The notes under the pieces: model-generated
Seen by the model: only the letters and a program-made list of their open reading frames with translations
Told to the model about the DNA's origin: nothing
The model's database searches: none
Shown: one piece after another, positions 22,060 through 32,056 of the stretch
How positions within the stretch are numbered: position 1 is the stretch's first letter
Layout: the number at the start of each line of letters is the position of its first letter
Translations under genes and position numbers: made by a program
Assembly: GCA_019316985.1 (NCBI GenBank)
Contig: CP079215.1
Span: 1,674,001-1,738,000 of the forward strand
DNA: 64,000 nucleotides
Direction: 5' to 3'
DNA from: Paraniabella defluvii
GTDB lineage: Bacteria; Bacteroidota; Bacteroidia; Chitinophagales; Chitinophagaceae

Positions 22060-23146
22060 CTATAATTCGTTGGGAATACGTAATGTAAATTTGGTTCCGG
22101 AGTTCACCACAGATTCCACGGAGATCTTTCCGTCTAGCTTGGCCAAAGCTTCTCTGACAATAAAAAGTCCGAGCCCGGTTCCTTTTGATTATGAATTCTA
22201 AAGAATTGGTTGAATATTTTATTCAGGTGGTCGTTTAGTATACCCAGGCCGTTATCAGTAATAGTGATGATGGCATCTAAACGATTCACCTTTACATCTA
22301 TCCGAATAAGTTTATTTTCCTCATCGGGGTTTTGATACTTTATTGCGTTGGAGATAAGATTTCCAATGATAATCTCAATACGGAAAACATCCCCTACGAA
22401 TTTCTCTGCCTGGTCGATATTAACCTCGAACTTTATCTTGTCTTCTACATTATTGGCCAGCTTATGCACAACAATCAGTTCACTAACCAGTTTTTGAAAG
22501 TCTACTTCCTCCTTTATCGTACTATACCGGCTGTTCTTATAATATTGTAATGTGCTGGTAATGTTATAATCCAGCCGGGCACAGCAATCTTCTATCAGCC
22601 CCAGTATTCATGTCCTTTTTCTGATTCGTGATAAACATTGTCGAGCTTTGCCAGGTTAATCACACCCAATGCCGAGGCCAGCGGAGCTCTCAGTTCATGC
22701 GAAATGCTATAAATAAACCGGTTGAGCTCATCATTTGTTTTTTCCAGTTCTTCTACTTTGTCTTTTAATTCGCGCCTGGTTTTAAAAACATCGTAGGCGT
22801 TCTGAATACCATTGTTGAGCTCAATTTCGTTCCATGGCTTTGTAATGTAACGGTAGATATCTCCTTCGTTTATGGCATCGGCCAGCGCTCCGATGTCTGT
22901 GTAGCCGGTAAGCAATATCCTGATAGGTTCGGGATATAGTTTTTAATCCTCTTAAACAATTCCACCCCGTCATCTCCGGCATACGCTGATCAGATATCAC
23001 AACGTGAACTTCCGTCTGCGACAAGATATCAGAGCCCCGGCCCCGGAGTTGGCGGTATATATCTCATACAATCGTCTAAAATTTGCCTTAAAAGAGCTCA
23101 GGTTATTCTCTTCGTCGTCAACATATAAAACTTTAATAACGGTCAT
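22060..23146 (-). CDS. Receiver-histidine kinase hybrid
   Basis: About 365 residues. A receiver domain comes first (MTVIKVLYVDDEENN, acceptor Asp in VVISDQRMPEMTG, Lys in ITKPWNEIEL). A short coiled coil follows, then a HisKA domain with FIYSISHELRAPLASA, then an HATPase domain with IGNLISNAIKY and ITDNGLGI. The receiver-first order means it probably takes a signal from another kinase and then phosphorylates a further protein. Frame breaks lie near 23032, 22930, 22600 and 22180; the corrected end is TLRIPNEL at 22060. It starts 19 bases after the 7TMR-DISM kinase and precedes a lone receiver, so a multi-step relay within the operon is likely. Confidence 0.88.
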
Positions 23147-23165
23147 AAAAAGACATTGAAAGCTC

Positions 23166-25308
23166 TCAAGCTAAATATTTTATGGGTAAAGTTATGATAA
23201 ATTCTGCACCATCGCCAAAATTTGATACCACTTCTATGGTACCATTATGGCTGTCGATAATACCTTTTACAATGGACATTCCGAGCCCCGTACCCTGCCC
23301 TACGGGCTTGGTAGTATAGAAGGGTTCGAAAATCTTTTCGCGCACACTATCCTTGATTCCGGTACCATTATCCTTGATAGAAACCTTTACATGGCCATCT
23401 TCGGAAGTGGTTTGAATTGTAAGAATACCGGTACCGGGGCTGTAAGACTGACGTTCGACTATAGATTGCAGTCCGTTAGTAATAATATTCATAAATACCT
23501 GGTTGATTTTTCCCGGGGTACATTCTATTTCCGGGATGTTACCAAACTCTTTATTCAAAATAAAATCGGTAGGAAAAGAATTTTTAACCAGCATCAATGT
23601 TGACTGCAAGCCATCATTCAGGTTAGCATATTTTATATTGGCTTCATCGATCCTCGCAAAATTTTTAAGATTGCTTACAATTTCGGCAGTTCGGTGGGCG
23701 CCATCTTTTATTCCCGTTAACAGAGTTTTGATTTCTTCATTGATATAATCAAGATCAATTTGCCTCTTGTACGCCTCAATGCTTTTAAATTGCTCCTCTA
23801 CATCTTTAGACGTATCTATTTCTTCATACTTTTTAATTACGCTCAACAGGTCAGATACATCTAATTCCAGCGGTTTAATATTGGATGTAACGAAATTAAT
23901 CGGGTTGTTGATCTCATGAGCGATGCCTGCAGTTAACTGGCCCAGCGACACCATTTTTTCTGATTCAACCAGTTGACTTTGTGCGCTTTTCAGCTGAGAC
24001 AGGGTGTTATTAAGATTCTCGTTTGCATCTTCCAGCTCCTGTGTACGTTCATGAACCTGCCGCTCCAAAATAATATTCTGGTCTTTTACCAGCCGCTCAT
24101 TTTCAAGGGAAACCCTCAACGCTTCTTTCCTTGCAAGCTCCTGGTTGCGGCGGTAAGTATTGATCCTGTCTGCCAGCGCCAGCGACAGCAGCACCGCTTC
24201 TGCTGCAGATCCTATTTGGAGCGCATAAAAAGTGAGATAATTGTAGGGCAGTATGCCCACATTTCTTAAAACAAACACAATTACGCTGCACAAAAAGATA
24301 GACCAGGCGATCAACAAGGTTTTTGCGCCGTGGATTTTCTTGATTGCCAGGAAAGAACAGATACCCAATACATAGAATGCAGTACAGAACGCTGTTAGCT
24401 GAACAGCAATCTGGGCGCCTCTGAACATTCCCATCAACCCCAGGATCAATGAAATAACATAGAGCCCTTCAAACAGGAAAATACCCTGTTAAACCGCCTC
24501 GATACGCTTTTCAAATTCAAAAATTCCGTATAAATTCTAAAGCGGCGATCCCGTTAAAAAACGGTATCAGGAAGGCTGCATAATTATTTAACGTGGGTGT
24601 ATTAGGCCAAAGGAACCGGAAAGTATAACCCTGCAGCTGGGCTTGCTGAACGCCTACAATAACCATGTACAGCACATAATAAAAATAACTGATTTCCTTG
24701 GTGGAGAAGTACAGGAATAAGTTGTACAGCACCATTACCAGTATCAGCCCAATGTATAGCCCGAATATCAGGTCGTTCGTTGCAATTTTTTCGAAGGTTT
24801 TTTCCACATGCCCTACCGTAACCGGTACCAGCAATTGTTCGGCTGCTCTTACCCTTAAAAAAGACTTTTTGTTCGCCCTTACTTACCTGCGCATCAAACA
24901 TATATGTTTGATAATTATATTTACGACTGGCAAATGGCTGTGTCTCCGTCAGCTTTATTGAATCAAAGCTGCCAGATGTTGCGGATTGGGAATACAGAAC
25001 GGCGTCGTCGATGGTTGCGTGTTCCAGGTTAATAACTAAGTTCGGATCGTCGGTTTCGTTCTGAATAATAAATTTCACCCAGAAAGAAGACGATGAAATA
25101 AAAAAGCCCGGTACTTCTGACGGACTTTTTAAAAATGAGGCAACTGCCACTTCGTTAACAGATAACGTGCTTTTTTATCTTCCAGGTATTGTATATGATC
25201 TTGAGTAATACTGTACAGGGCTTTATCGCTGGTAATGCGCACCGGTACCTGCCCATACAAGCCCAGGCCCGCCGATAAAATACAAATAAGAAAAAAATAA
25301 ATACGCAT
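23166..25308 (-). CDS. 7TMR-DISM sensor histidine kinase
   Basis: About 715 residues. A signal peptide (MRIYFFLICILSAGLGLYGQ) leads to an extracellular 7TMR-DISMED2-like domain with FWVKFIIQNETDDPNLVI. Seven transmembrane helices follow (GLYIGLILVMVLYNLFLYFS and on). A coiled coil (LERQVHERTQELEDANENLN) leads to a HisKA-like H-box (SLGQLTAGIAHEINNPINF) and an HATPase with MNIITNGLQSI, IKDNGTGIK and GQGTGLGMSIVKG. Frames break near 25165, 24845 and 24500. DISM extracellular domains resemble carbohydrate-binding folds and are thought to sense small ligands. It starts 8 bases after the GNAT-like gene, so the sensor is tightly tied to the two upstream enzymes. Confidence 0.9.
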
Positions 25309-25316
25309 CAGGGTGC

Positions 25317-25996
25317 TTATACTTTTAATAAATAGTCCACCAGAAGTTCTCCTTTAGGTCCGGTTTCTGTTATGCGATGCTGTACCGGATGCTCGTATAG
25401 CTCGAAAATCTTTTTCCGTTCCTTTTCATCTGCATTAATAAGTGTTTTACTATCATTAATCACCATGGCTGTTGCAACAAAATCGTCTTTAGGGTAAAAA
25501 AAGTTGCCCTTATCACCCAGCGAGGTTTCAATAAGGCCGCCAATTCTCTTCCCGATCCTCACGGTAACCGGAGCACAAAGGAAAAATATTTTTCTACATT
25601 TAGCTGCATAGCCACTACCACTCCCACACGTGCCATGAAAATGCTGCCGATGCCCAGGCCGGCTACCTCCATAGAGTTCCAAAGACCACATATTTCGGAA
25701 GTTCCGGGCGAGGCCTGCTGATGAATGGTGGGGTCGTATTGGCCGATAGCGGATTCGATGGGAAGGGGAAACTGCCCGTCAGCTACCTGAACGCGGGCGC
25801 CCCCATAAATTTTTTCGCGGTCAAGGCTTTCTGCTACCACCACATAAGTATTTTCATGATGCATCCAGCTCGTATTGCTCGAGGTAACTTTGGCAACCCC
25901 GAAATGGGCTTCCAGAAGACGCCTGTGTCCTTCAATAAACTTGAGGCAGGTTTCGGGGTCTGTTGTGGCTTTAAAGGCCCTGATAGCTACTTCCAC
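25317..25996 (-). CDS. GNAT/autoinducer-synthase-like acyltransferase
   Basis: About 226 residues, starting at GTG 25996 (MEVAIRAFKATTDPETCLKF). The alternation AHFGVAKVTSSNT, TYVVVAESLDREKIYGGARV, SEICGLWNSMEVAGLGIG and FSFCAPVTVRIGKRIGG looks like an N-acyltransferase of the GNAT superfamily. The central E..GLW and R-G segments recall the acyl-homoserine-lactone synthase/FeeM branch, which makes acylated signals. I cannot name a family with certainty. The frame breaks once near 25572 in a T-run. It lies 8 bases after the ThiF-like gene and 8 bases before the 7TMR-DISM kinase. An in-frame stop upstream argues against a fusion with ThiF, unless a base error hides one. Confidence 0.6.
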
Positions 25997-26004
25997 TAAG
26001 CGCG

Positions 26005-27110
26005 TTATTTAATTAATTCCTTAAAATCGACATAATATCTTCCGGAACTATTAGTTTCTGACAGCAAGATCCTTCTGCAGGTGTCAGTAACCATTGCACC
26101 TCCCAGCACCACTGAAGAAGCCAGCTGCGGCCAGGTGTTGATACTTTTCCCCATTTCACTTAGCGAGTATTTCATTCTGTCAGAAAGAGCTGACAGGTTT
26201 ACCATTGCATCCAGCATCGGTAATTTTTCCTGGCTTGTAAGGTTTTTCAATTTTGTAAAATCGATGCCTTCTTCATTCAGATTGCCATGAAAAAGAGGGC
26301 GTTCGGGCTCCAGATCGAAACGTTCAACATCTAGCATCCCCTGTCATTGGTATCCATAACTACGGGAATGCCTTTTTCCCGGGCTTTAATTCTGCTTATT
26401 ATTTTTACATCAATGCTATCGCATTCTTCTATAAGGATATCTATCCTGCCAGGGCCTTCGCCTAAAAAGGCATCTATATTATCTTCGGTGATACCATCGG
26501 TAAAGCAGGTCACCTTCAGATAGGGATCCAGCTCGGCTATTTTCTGGGCAGTAATAACCGCTTTTGAAGCGCCCAGGTTGTACACGTTGCAGTTGCTTAA
26601 CCGGTTCATATTGCATAGCTCAACAGTATCAAAATCAGCCAGCACCAGCTCCCCGCAGATACGTTCTGTGGCTATTGTCATGGCAATAGATTGACCTACA
26701 GACAAGCCAATAATACCCAGCTTTTTCCGTCTTAAAACCTCTAGCTCTTCCGGCTTAATTTTATAGAGATTCCGGCTGGTTCTTACTTTTATAAACTCTT
26801 CCTCGTCAAGCAAATGCACCAGCTTTTGCGACCACGGGTAGTATACCCAAACACCGTATTCGTCAGGGTCTTTACCAGCCAGGTGCGCTTCAATCTGCAC
26901 CTTATATTCTTCGGCGCTCAGCTGTTTTTGAGGATTATTTATTTTTACTAATTCTGATAATTGACTTTCAATAGTATCGTATATTTGTATAGAGGGTGTT
27001 TGAGACAAAAGCTCCCTTAGTTTCTCTTGTCTGCCGCTCTCTGCCAATCTGTAATATACTGGTTTGTAATGGCTGTTGTATTGTTCAGAAGCGTGATAGC
27101 CTAAAAGCAT
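26005..27110 (-). CDS. ThiF/E1-like adenylyltransferase, Rv1355c-type
   Basis: About 369 residues. The Rossmann glycine motif is KKLGIIGLSVGQSIAM. It is followed by the ThiF/MoeB signature ELVLADFDTVELCNMNRLSN and by LIEECDSIDVK, DTNDRG and FDLEPERPLFHG. The N-terminal 120 residues carry GVWVYYPWSQKLVHLL, which I associate with proteins annotated as the Rv1355c family. In mycobacteria that family is fused to a nitroreductase-like half, which is absent here. E1-like enzymes adenylate a carboxyl group of a protein tail or small acid. No ubiquitin-like or ThiS-like partner is encoded nearby. The frame breaks near 26335. First gene of the five-gene operon; it diverges from a receiver gene at 27178. 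Confidence 0.75.
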
Positions 27111-27177
27111 GGTTTTGTTTTGATGATTTAGCAGGATATAAATATAGAACAGAATTTTAACAATATATAGTTTTTAT

Positions 27178-27647
27178 ATGACCGAAGACAATATTTATAA
27201 GAATATCTTGTATGTCGATGATGAAATACATAACCTGAACTCTTTTCGTGCAGTATTCAGAAGATCTTACAATGTCTTTACGGCTTCTTCCGCCAAAGAG
27301 GGTAAAACAATATTGGATGAAAACACGATACACCTGATTATAACAGATCAAAGAATGCCGGAAACAACCGGGATTGAATTCCTGGAATCTATTATTAAAG
27401 ATCATCCGGCAATACCAAGAATTTTGTTAACGGGCTATACAGATATTAATGCGGTTATCGACGCGATCAATAAGGGTCTGTTTATAAATATGTTCAAAAA
27501 CCCTGGTCGGAGGATGAGCTTCGCGAAACTATAGAAAATGCTTTAAAAATCTATACTAATAGCAAGAATAAAGAGCAACTCACAGAAAAATTGATTACAA
27601 CTAACGAACAGCTGGAGTTTTTATTACGCCAGAATTTGCTTTCCTGA
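27178..27647 (+). CDS. Orphan response regulator with coiled-coil tail
   Basis: About 156 residues: a receiver domain (NILYVDDEIHN, acceptor Asp in LIITDQRMPETTG, RILLTGYTDINAV, KPWSEDELRETI) and a short helical tail (EQLTEKLITTNEQLEFLL), with no output domain. The frame breaks near 27480; the corrected end is LLRQNLLS. It closely resembles the receiver-plus-linker part of the hybrid at 22060-23146, so it looks like a paralogue without the kinase. It is transcribed divergently from the ThiF operon from a 67-bp AT-rich gap and is likely part of the same signalling unit. Confidence 0.85.
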
Positions 27648-27649
27648 GT

Positions 27650-28745
27650 TTATTTTCCGGGCATCTTCTCTTTTTTAAGATTTTTAAAAGCGCTGCTTCG
27701 AGCGCGGGGAATGATTGTTATCTTTTTGTAAGGTGTCGGGCCCGATGTATTTCATAAGCCGCCTGTCTTCATACATATTTAAAACAAGCGGGTGTATATA
27801 ATGGCTTTTGCAAACAGTTCTTGTATTACCTAAATTTTTAGCTACGCAATCGATAGCGGCAATCGTATTCCGCTTCATTTCCGCCTGGGTTTCAAACCCG
27901 CCTATTTTAGCCAGCTGCCCTATGCAGTCAACCGTACCGGTCCAGGTTCTGAAATCCTTACTGGTAAACTCTCCGCCTGATATCTCTTTTATATAGTCGT
28001 TAACATCGCCGCTGTTAATACTATGCCTGTTGCCGGATTCGTCTATATATTGAAATAATTCCTTACCCGGAATTTCCTTACATTGTTTTATAATTTTCGC
28101 CAGGCGCGTGCTTTTCAGCGAAATATTCTGATACACACCTTTTTGCCCCTGAAACTAAACTGAACTTTGTTACCGTTTATTTTAATATGCTGGTCTTTTA
28201 GAGTGGAGAGGCCAAACGATCCATACAGCTTTTCATATATATTATTACCTACACGAATGCCTGTTTTATCCATCACGCTTACAACGGCAGCCAGCACCTT
28301 TTGCCGGGAAAGCTCGCGGCCGGATAAATGAAGCGAAAGCTTTTACGGATACCTTTTAAAGCCTGACCAAACTGAAGCAACCGGTAAAATTTTGTTTCCT
28401 TGCGCAGTGCGTTCCAGAGAGGATGGTAACGGTACTGCTTCCTGCCCCTCGCATCTACTCCTGTACATTGCAGGTGCCCGTTTTCCTGGCTGCAAATCCA
28501 TACATTTTGCCAGGCTGGCGGTATCACCAGGCTGCGGATACGGGAAAGTGTTTCACTATCGGTAACCTTTTTACCCCTCTTTTATAGATAAAAGACCGCC
28601 CGTACTTAACCCGTACTATACCATCGCAGCTATCGCTTACATAGGTAAGGCGCACTATTTTAGCACTTTTCCTGGCATCGTTTAAGGCATCCACCAGCTT
28701 TTGTGGAGATATATTTACTACTGTATCAGCCGCTTCTATCTGCAT
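27650..28745 (-). CDS. DNA topoisomerase IB
   Basis: A poxvirus-type topoisomerase of about 360 residues that relaxes supercoils through a 3'-phosphotyrosyl intermediate. Visible motifs are VRLTYVSDSCDGIVRVKYGR, IPPAWQNVWIC, GHLQCTGVDARGRKQYRYH, TSKDFRTWTGTV and the nucleophilic tyrosine in CKSHYIHPLV. Frames break near 28575, 28335, 28145 and 27665-27710. The corrected C-terminus ends LLKILKKEKMPGK at 27650. The stop lies two bases from the convergent receiver gene. Its start codon sits inside the arm of an inverted repeat (28741-28783). Confidence 0.93.
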
Positions 28746-28783
28746 TGAATTAGCTATAGAAAAAAAGATGCCAATTCAATGCA
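28741..28783 (-). promoter_or_regulatory. Inverted repeat covering the topoisomerase IB start codon
   Basis: TGCATTGAATT (28741-28751) and AATTCAATGCA (28773-28783) are perfect 11-base complements around a loop of about 21 bases. On the minus strand the second RNA arm contains the topoisomerase AUG, so folding would hide the start codon. Confidence 0.5.
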
Positions 28784-28790
28784 CCCGCCG

Positions 28791-29768
28791 TCAGGCTACG
28801 GCCAGCTTGTTGTACTTGTTTTTGTATTCGATAGGCGTAAGACCGGTTATTTTTTTAAAGGTCGTTCTGAAAGCTTTAGTATCGGTATAGCCTACATCAT
28901 ACATTACTTCGTTGATATTTTTGCGACTGCTTTCGAAGCTTTTTTTTGCTGCTTCTATTTTCACCCGTTGTATATATTCTAATACCGAATTATTAGTGGC
29001 CTGCTTGAAGCGGCGTTCCAGGCTCCCGCGGCCCAGGGCCACAAATGCAGCAATATCATCTATCGTCAGGCGCTCTTCAATGTTCTTTTCAATATAATCC
29101 TGCGCCTTTTTCACTTCTTCGTCGTTATGATTTTTCTGGGCAGTAAACATCGCAAATGCCGACTGGCTGCTGCGGTCGATATCAATGGCAAAATATTTGG
29201 AAACCAGGATGGCTGTTTGCCGGTCGGTATATTTTTCTACCAGGTGCAACAATAGATTCCAATAGGAGGTAGCCCCGCCACTGGTATAAATGCGGTTCTG
29301 CTCTGTAACAATAGAACCGTCCTGCAGTATTACTTCCGGAAACATTTCCCTGAACGCGTTCGTATATCCCCAGTGAGTGCTGCATTTTTTGCCATTCAGC
29401 AGCCCGGTAGAGGCGAGCAAAAAAGCGCCAACACATAAAGAAGCAATTTCAGCACCCTCCTTATACTGCCAGTTGAGCCATTCTATCATTTTAGTATTTG
29501 CGTTTACCGCTTTTTCCATATCGCCGAAAAGTGCAGGTGCAATAACGAGATCGGCCACACCGGTTTCTTCCAGTAGCAGATCGGGTGTTGCAGAAAACTG
29601 GTTACCGCTAAATGGCACCTGCCTCCTGGCGCCTACCAGTTTTATATTAAAAACCGGCTCTTTGCCGCTTACCTGCAAAAATTCGTTTACGGTATTGAAG
29701 CAGTATTGCGGGTCAGCCACAGCCTGCAAAACTGCATGTTCGGGCACTAAAATATAGATCGTTTTCAT
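28791..29768 (-). CDS. GlxA-type AraC family transcriptional regulator
   Basis: 325 residues, intact. The N-terminal half is a DJ-1/PfpI-like domain with the nucleophile-elbow sequence SLCVGAFLLAS (C112), followed by GKKCSTHWGYT. The C-terminal 100 residues are an AraC HTH pair (ERLTIDDIAAFVALGRGSLE and NINEVMYDVGYTDTKAFRTT). GlxA-type regulators commonly control catabolic or stress genes after ligand binding. The gene lies 45 bp upstream of topoisomerase IB on the same strand, so read-through is possible. No obvious target operon is adjacent. Confidence 0.93.
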   Translation of the reverse strand: MKTIYILVPEHAVLQAVADPQYCFNTVNEFLQVSGKEPVFNIKLVGARRQVPFSGNQFSATPDLLLEETGVADLVIAPALFGDMEKAVNANTKMIEWLNWQYKEGAEIASLCVGAFLLASTGLLNGKKCSTHWGYTNAFREMFPEVILQDGSIVTEQNRIYTSGGATSYWNLLLHLVEKYTDRQTAILVSKYFAIDIDRSSQSAFAMFTAQKNHNDEEVKKAQDYIEKNIEERLTIDDIAAFVALGRGSLERRFKQATNNSVLEYIQRVKIEAAKKSFESSRKNINEVMYDVGYTDTKAFRTTFKKITGLTPIEYKNKYNKLAVA

Positions 29769-29858
29769 GCTAAAAATTTAGTCCATCGCTTACTTCCGGT
29801 CAACCTGCCGGGAATAGGATATGGAAAATTAGCATTATTTGAGCGATTCCCGAAAGGG

Positions 29859-31355
29859 CTACTTTAAAAACTTTCCTATGACAGGTAATTGGGCAAATTC
29901 ACGTTTTTCAACACGCAGAATAAATAAAAAGTATAGCAGGAAAAGTAGGGTTGCAGCCGCATAGTTTACCCATGATATAGGGAACTGCGCTTTCACATAA
30001 TAATGAATTACATAACAAAACACAGCTATAATTATATAAGCAATCAGTTTATTTTTAGCATACGGTATGCGGTAGTTCTTTTGCCCCATATATAAGAAAC
30101 GATCATCATAATGCCATAACAGGCAAAAGTGGCCCATGCACAGGCAATATAGCTGTATGTGGGTATAAAAAGATAATTGATCAGCAAGGTAACCGCAGCT
30201 CCTATAAGTGTAATATAGGCCCCGGCAATTGTTTTATTGCCCAGCTTATACCAGATGCTTAGGTTATAATAAATACCCAGGAACATGTTGGCCAGCAATA
30301 ATACAGGTACCACTTTAAGGCCTACCCACATAGAATGATCAGTGATAAAATATTTCCACAGGTCAACATAAAGCATCACAAACAGAAACATCAGGCAAAG
30401 CGTGATCACAAAAACTTCATTACTCGTGCATAAGTGCGCGGTGCATTTTCGCTGGTAGACTGCTTGAAGAAGAAAGGCTCGGCGCCCATGCGGAAAGCCT
30501 GAACCGATAAACTTATTAACAAAGAAAGCTTGTAGCAGGCTGAATAAATGCCCACCTCGGCTTTTGCAGCATTTTCGGAGGAAACGGGAGCCCACCAACC
30601 CAACATAATCCGGTCAAACGTTTCGTTGATCATACCGGCAAAGCCTGCAACCATAATAGGAAGCCCATATAGCACCATTTGACGCCATACCAGTTTATCA
30701 AACTTAAAGCTAAACCCAAAGAATTCTTTTGATAACAGCAGTAGCGTTAAAATGCTTTGAATAAGGTTTGCCACAAAAACATAACCTACCAGCCAATCCT
30801 TATCGAACAGAAATGCGATGAGGCTGTCGGGCTTTTCTTTAGCTATCTGGGGCAGATACTTAAAAAAAAAGTAAAGGACGCCCATATTGATGAGGATGCC
30901 GGATATTTTGATAAAGGCAAATTTCCGGGGCTTTCCATCCAGCCGGAGTTTAGCAAAAGGAATGGTGCTCAAGGCATCAAAAATATAATTCCTGACGCAA
31001 GCAATACATATTCTGGATGGGCCTCTACCATTAAAATCCGGGCAAGCGGTACATGAAACCCTATCAGCAGCATACATAGCAACAGCGATGAAGACAGAAG
31101 AGATATACTGGATGTATTGAAAACCGTCTTTTTATCCTGCACCTGCGTAAATCTGAAGAAAGCGGTTTCCATTCCATAAGTGAATATTACATTCATGAAT
31201 GGAATATAGGAGTAGATCAGAGACTGTTCTCCATACCACACCTTGCCCAACATCAGAATAAGATAGGGTGTCAGCAGGTAATTAATAAACCTTGCTGCTA
31301 TAGAACTTGCTCCATACCAAATAGTTTGTCCTGCCAGTTTCTTAATGCCGCTCAA
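29859..31355 (-). CDS. Polysaccharide/oligosaccharide flippase (Wzx-like)
   Basis: An integral membrane protein of about 490 residues in the MATE/MOP polysaccharide-transporter group. It starts with SGIKKLAGQTIWYGASSIAA, then FINYLLTPYLI and YSYIPFMNVIFTYGMETAFF, the typical opening of Bacteroidota lipopolysaccharide-biosynthesis flippases. About 14 hydrophobic helices follow. The apparent start codon is TTG at 31355. Frames break near 30985, 30420 and 30065. No glycosyltransferases are adjacent, so the glycan it moves is unknown; isolated copies of this type are common in the phylum. Confidence 0.88.
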
Positions 31356-31374
31356 CGATAAAAAATTATTCGTG

Positions 31375-31382
31375 CAAATTTA
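31375..31382 (-). promoter_or_regulatory. Putative -7 promoter element of the flippase gene
   Basis: On the minus strand TAAATTTG fits TAnnTTTG and lies 19 bases before the TTG start. It is divergent from the element at 31413. Confidence 0.45.
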
Positions 31383-31412
31383 AAGTACTTAAAATAAAAC
31401 GGCGAGTTAATA

Positions 31413-31420
31413 TACCTTTG
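31413..31420 (+). promoter_or_regulatory. Putative -7 promoter element of the coiled-coil protein gene
   Basis: TACCTTTG fits TAnnTTTG, 33 bases before the ATG at 31454. The two divergent elements are only 30 bases apart. Confidence 0.45.
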
Positions 31421-31453
31421 CCGCAGATCATTCATCTAACTCAAATACATTTT

Positions 31454-32055
31454 ATGTTTAAGCAACTGGCAATAATAGCAGGATTGGGGCTGTTGGCAAC
31501 GGAAATTTCGGCGCAGGCATTCGAAGGAAAGGTAAAAAACGGGAAAGCTGAAGAACCCGCCCTGGTAATGGTGTACAATTACCCTGAAACGATCGTGGAA
31601 AATGCGCTTATTGCCAAATTTGCTGATAAGCAACTAACCGGCACGCTCACCAAAGAGTCGTTCAGGCTATACCCCGATGTTGTGGTGGATGAGATCAGTA
31701 AAAGTAAACTGGATTATTATTTCAAACTGGAGGGGAATGGTAAAAAACGGATCCCAAAACAACGGTTTATTTGATAATGCACGGGTCAGGAGATATAGAA
31801 GGCGCATCGGAACTTTCGAACCGCGGCAAATCTTTCCTGGAAAAAATGGCCGACAACGTGAAACGTAGCAGCGATATAATGGAAATAAGAAAACAGGAAG
31901 CTATATTGGTAGATGAAGAAAACGCGCTTTCTGACCTGCAGAAAGTTCAAAAAGACCTGGAGGAGCAACTACAGGCAAACAAAGCAAAGCAGGAAGCCCA
32001 GCAAAAAATAATATCATCCCAAAAAATGCTGCTGAAGATCTTAAAGCAAAGGTAA
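31454..32055 (+). CDS. Secreted protein of unknown function with C-terminal coiled coil
   Basis: About 200 residues; I do not recognise the family. A signal peptide (LAIIAGLGLLATEISAQ) is followed by FEGKVKNGKAEEPALVMVYN and a soluble region with FADKQLTGTLTKESFRLYP. The frame breaks near 31745 in a GGGAATGG/AAAA context. The rest reads DPKTTVYLIMHGSGDIEG, then a long helical segment rich in Glu, Lys and Gln (VDEENALSDLQKVQKDLEEQ) that should form a coiled coil. It is convergent with, and one base away from, the periplasmic binding protein gene. It is probably periplasmic; no function can be assigned. Confidence 0.7.
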
Positions 32056-32056
32056 A

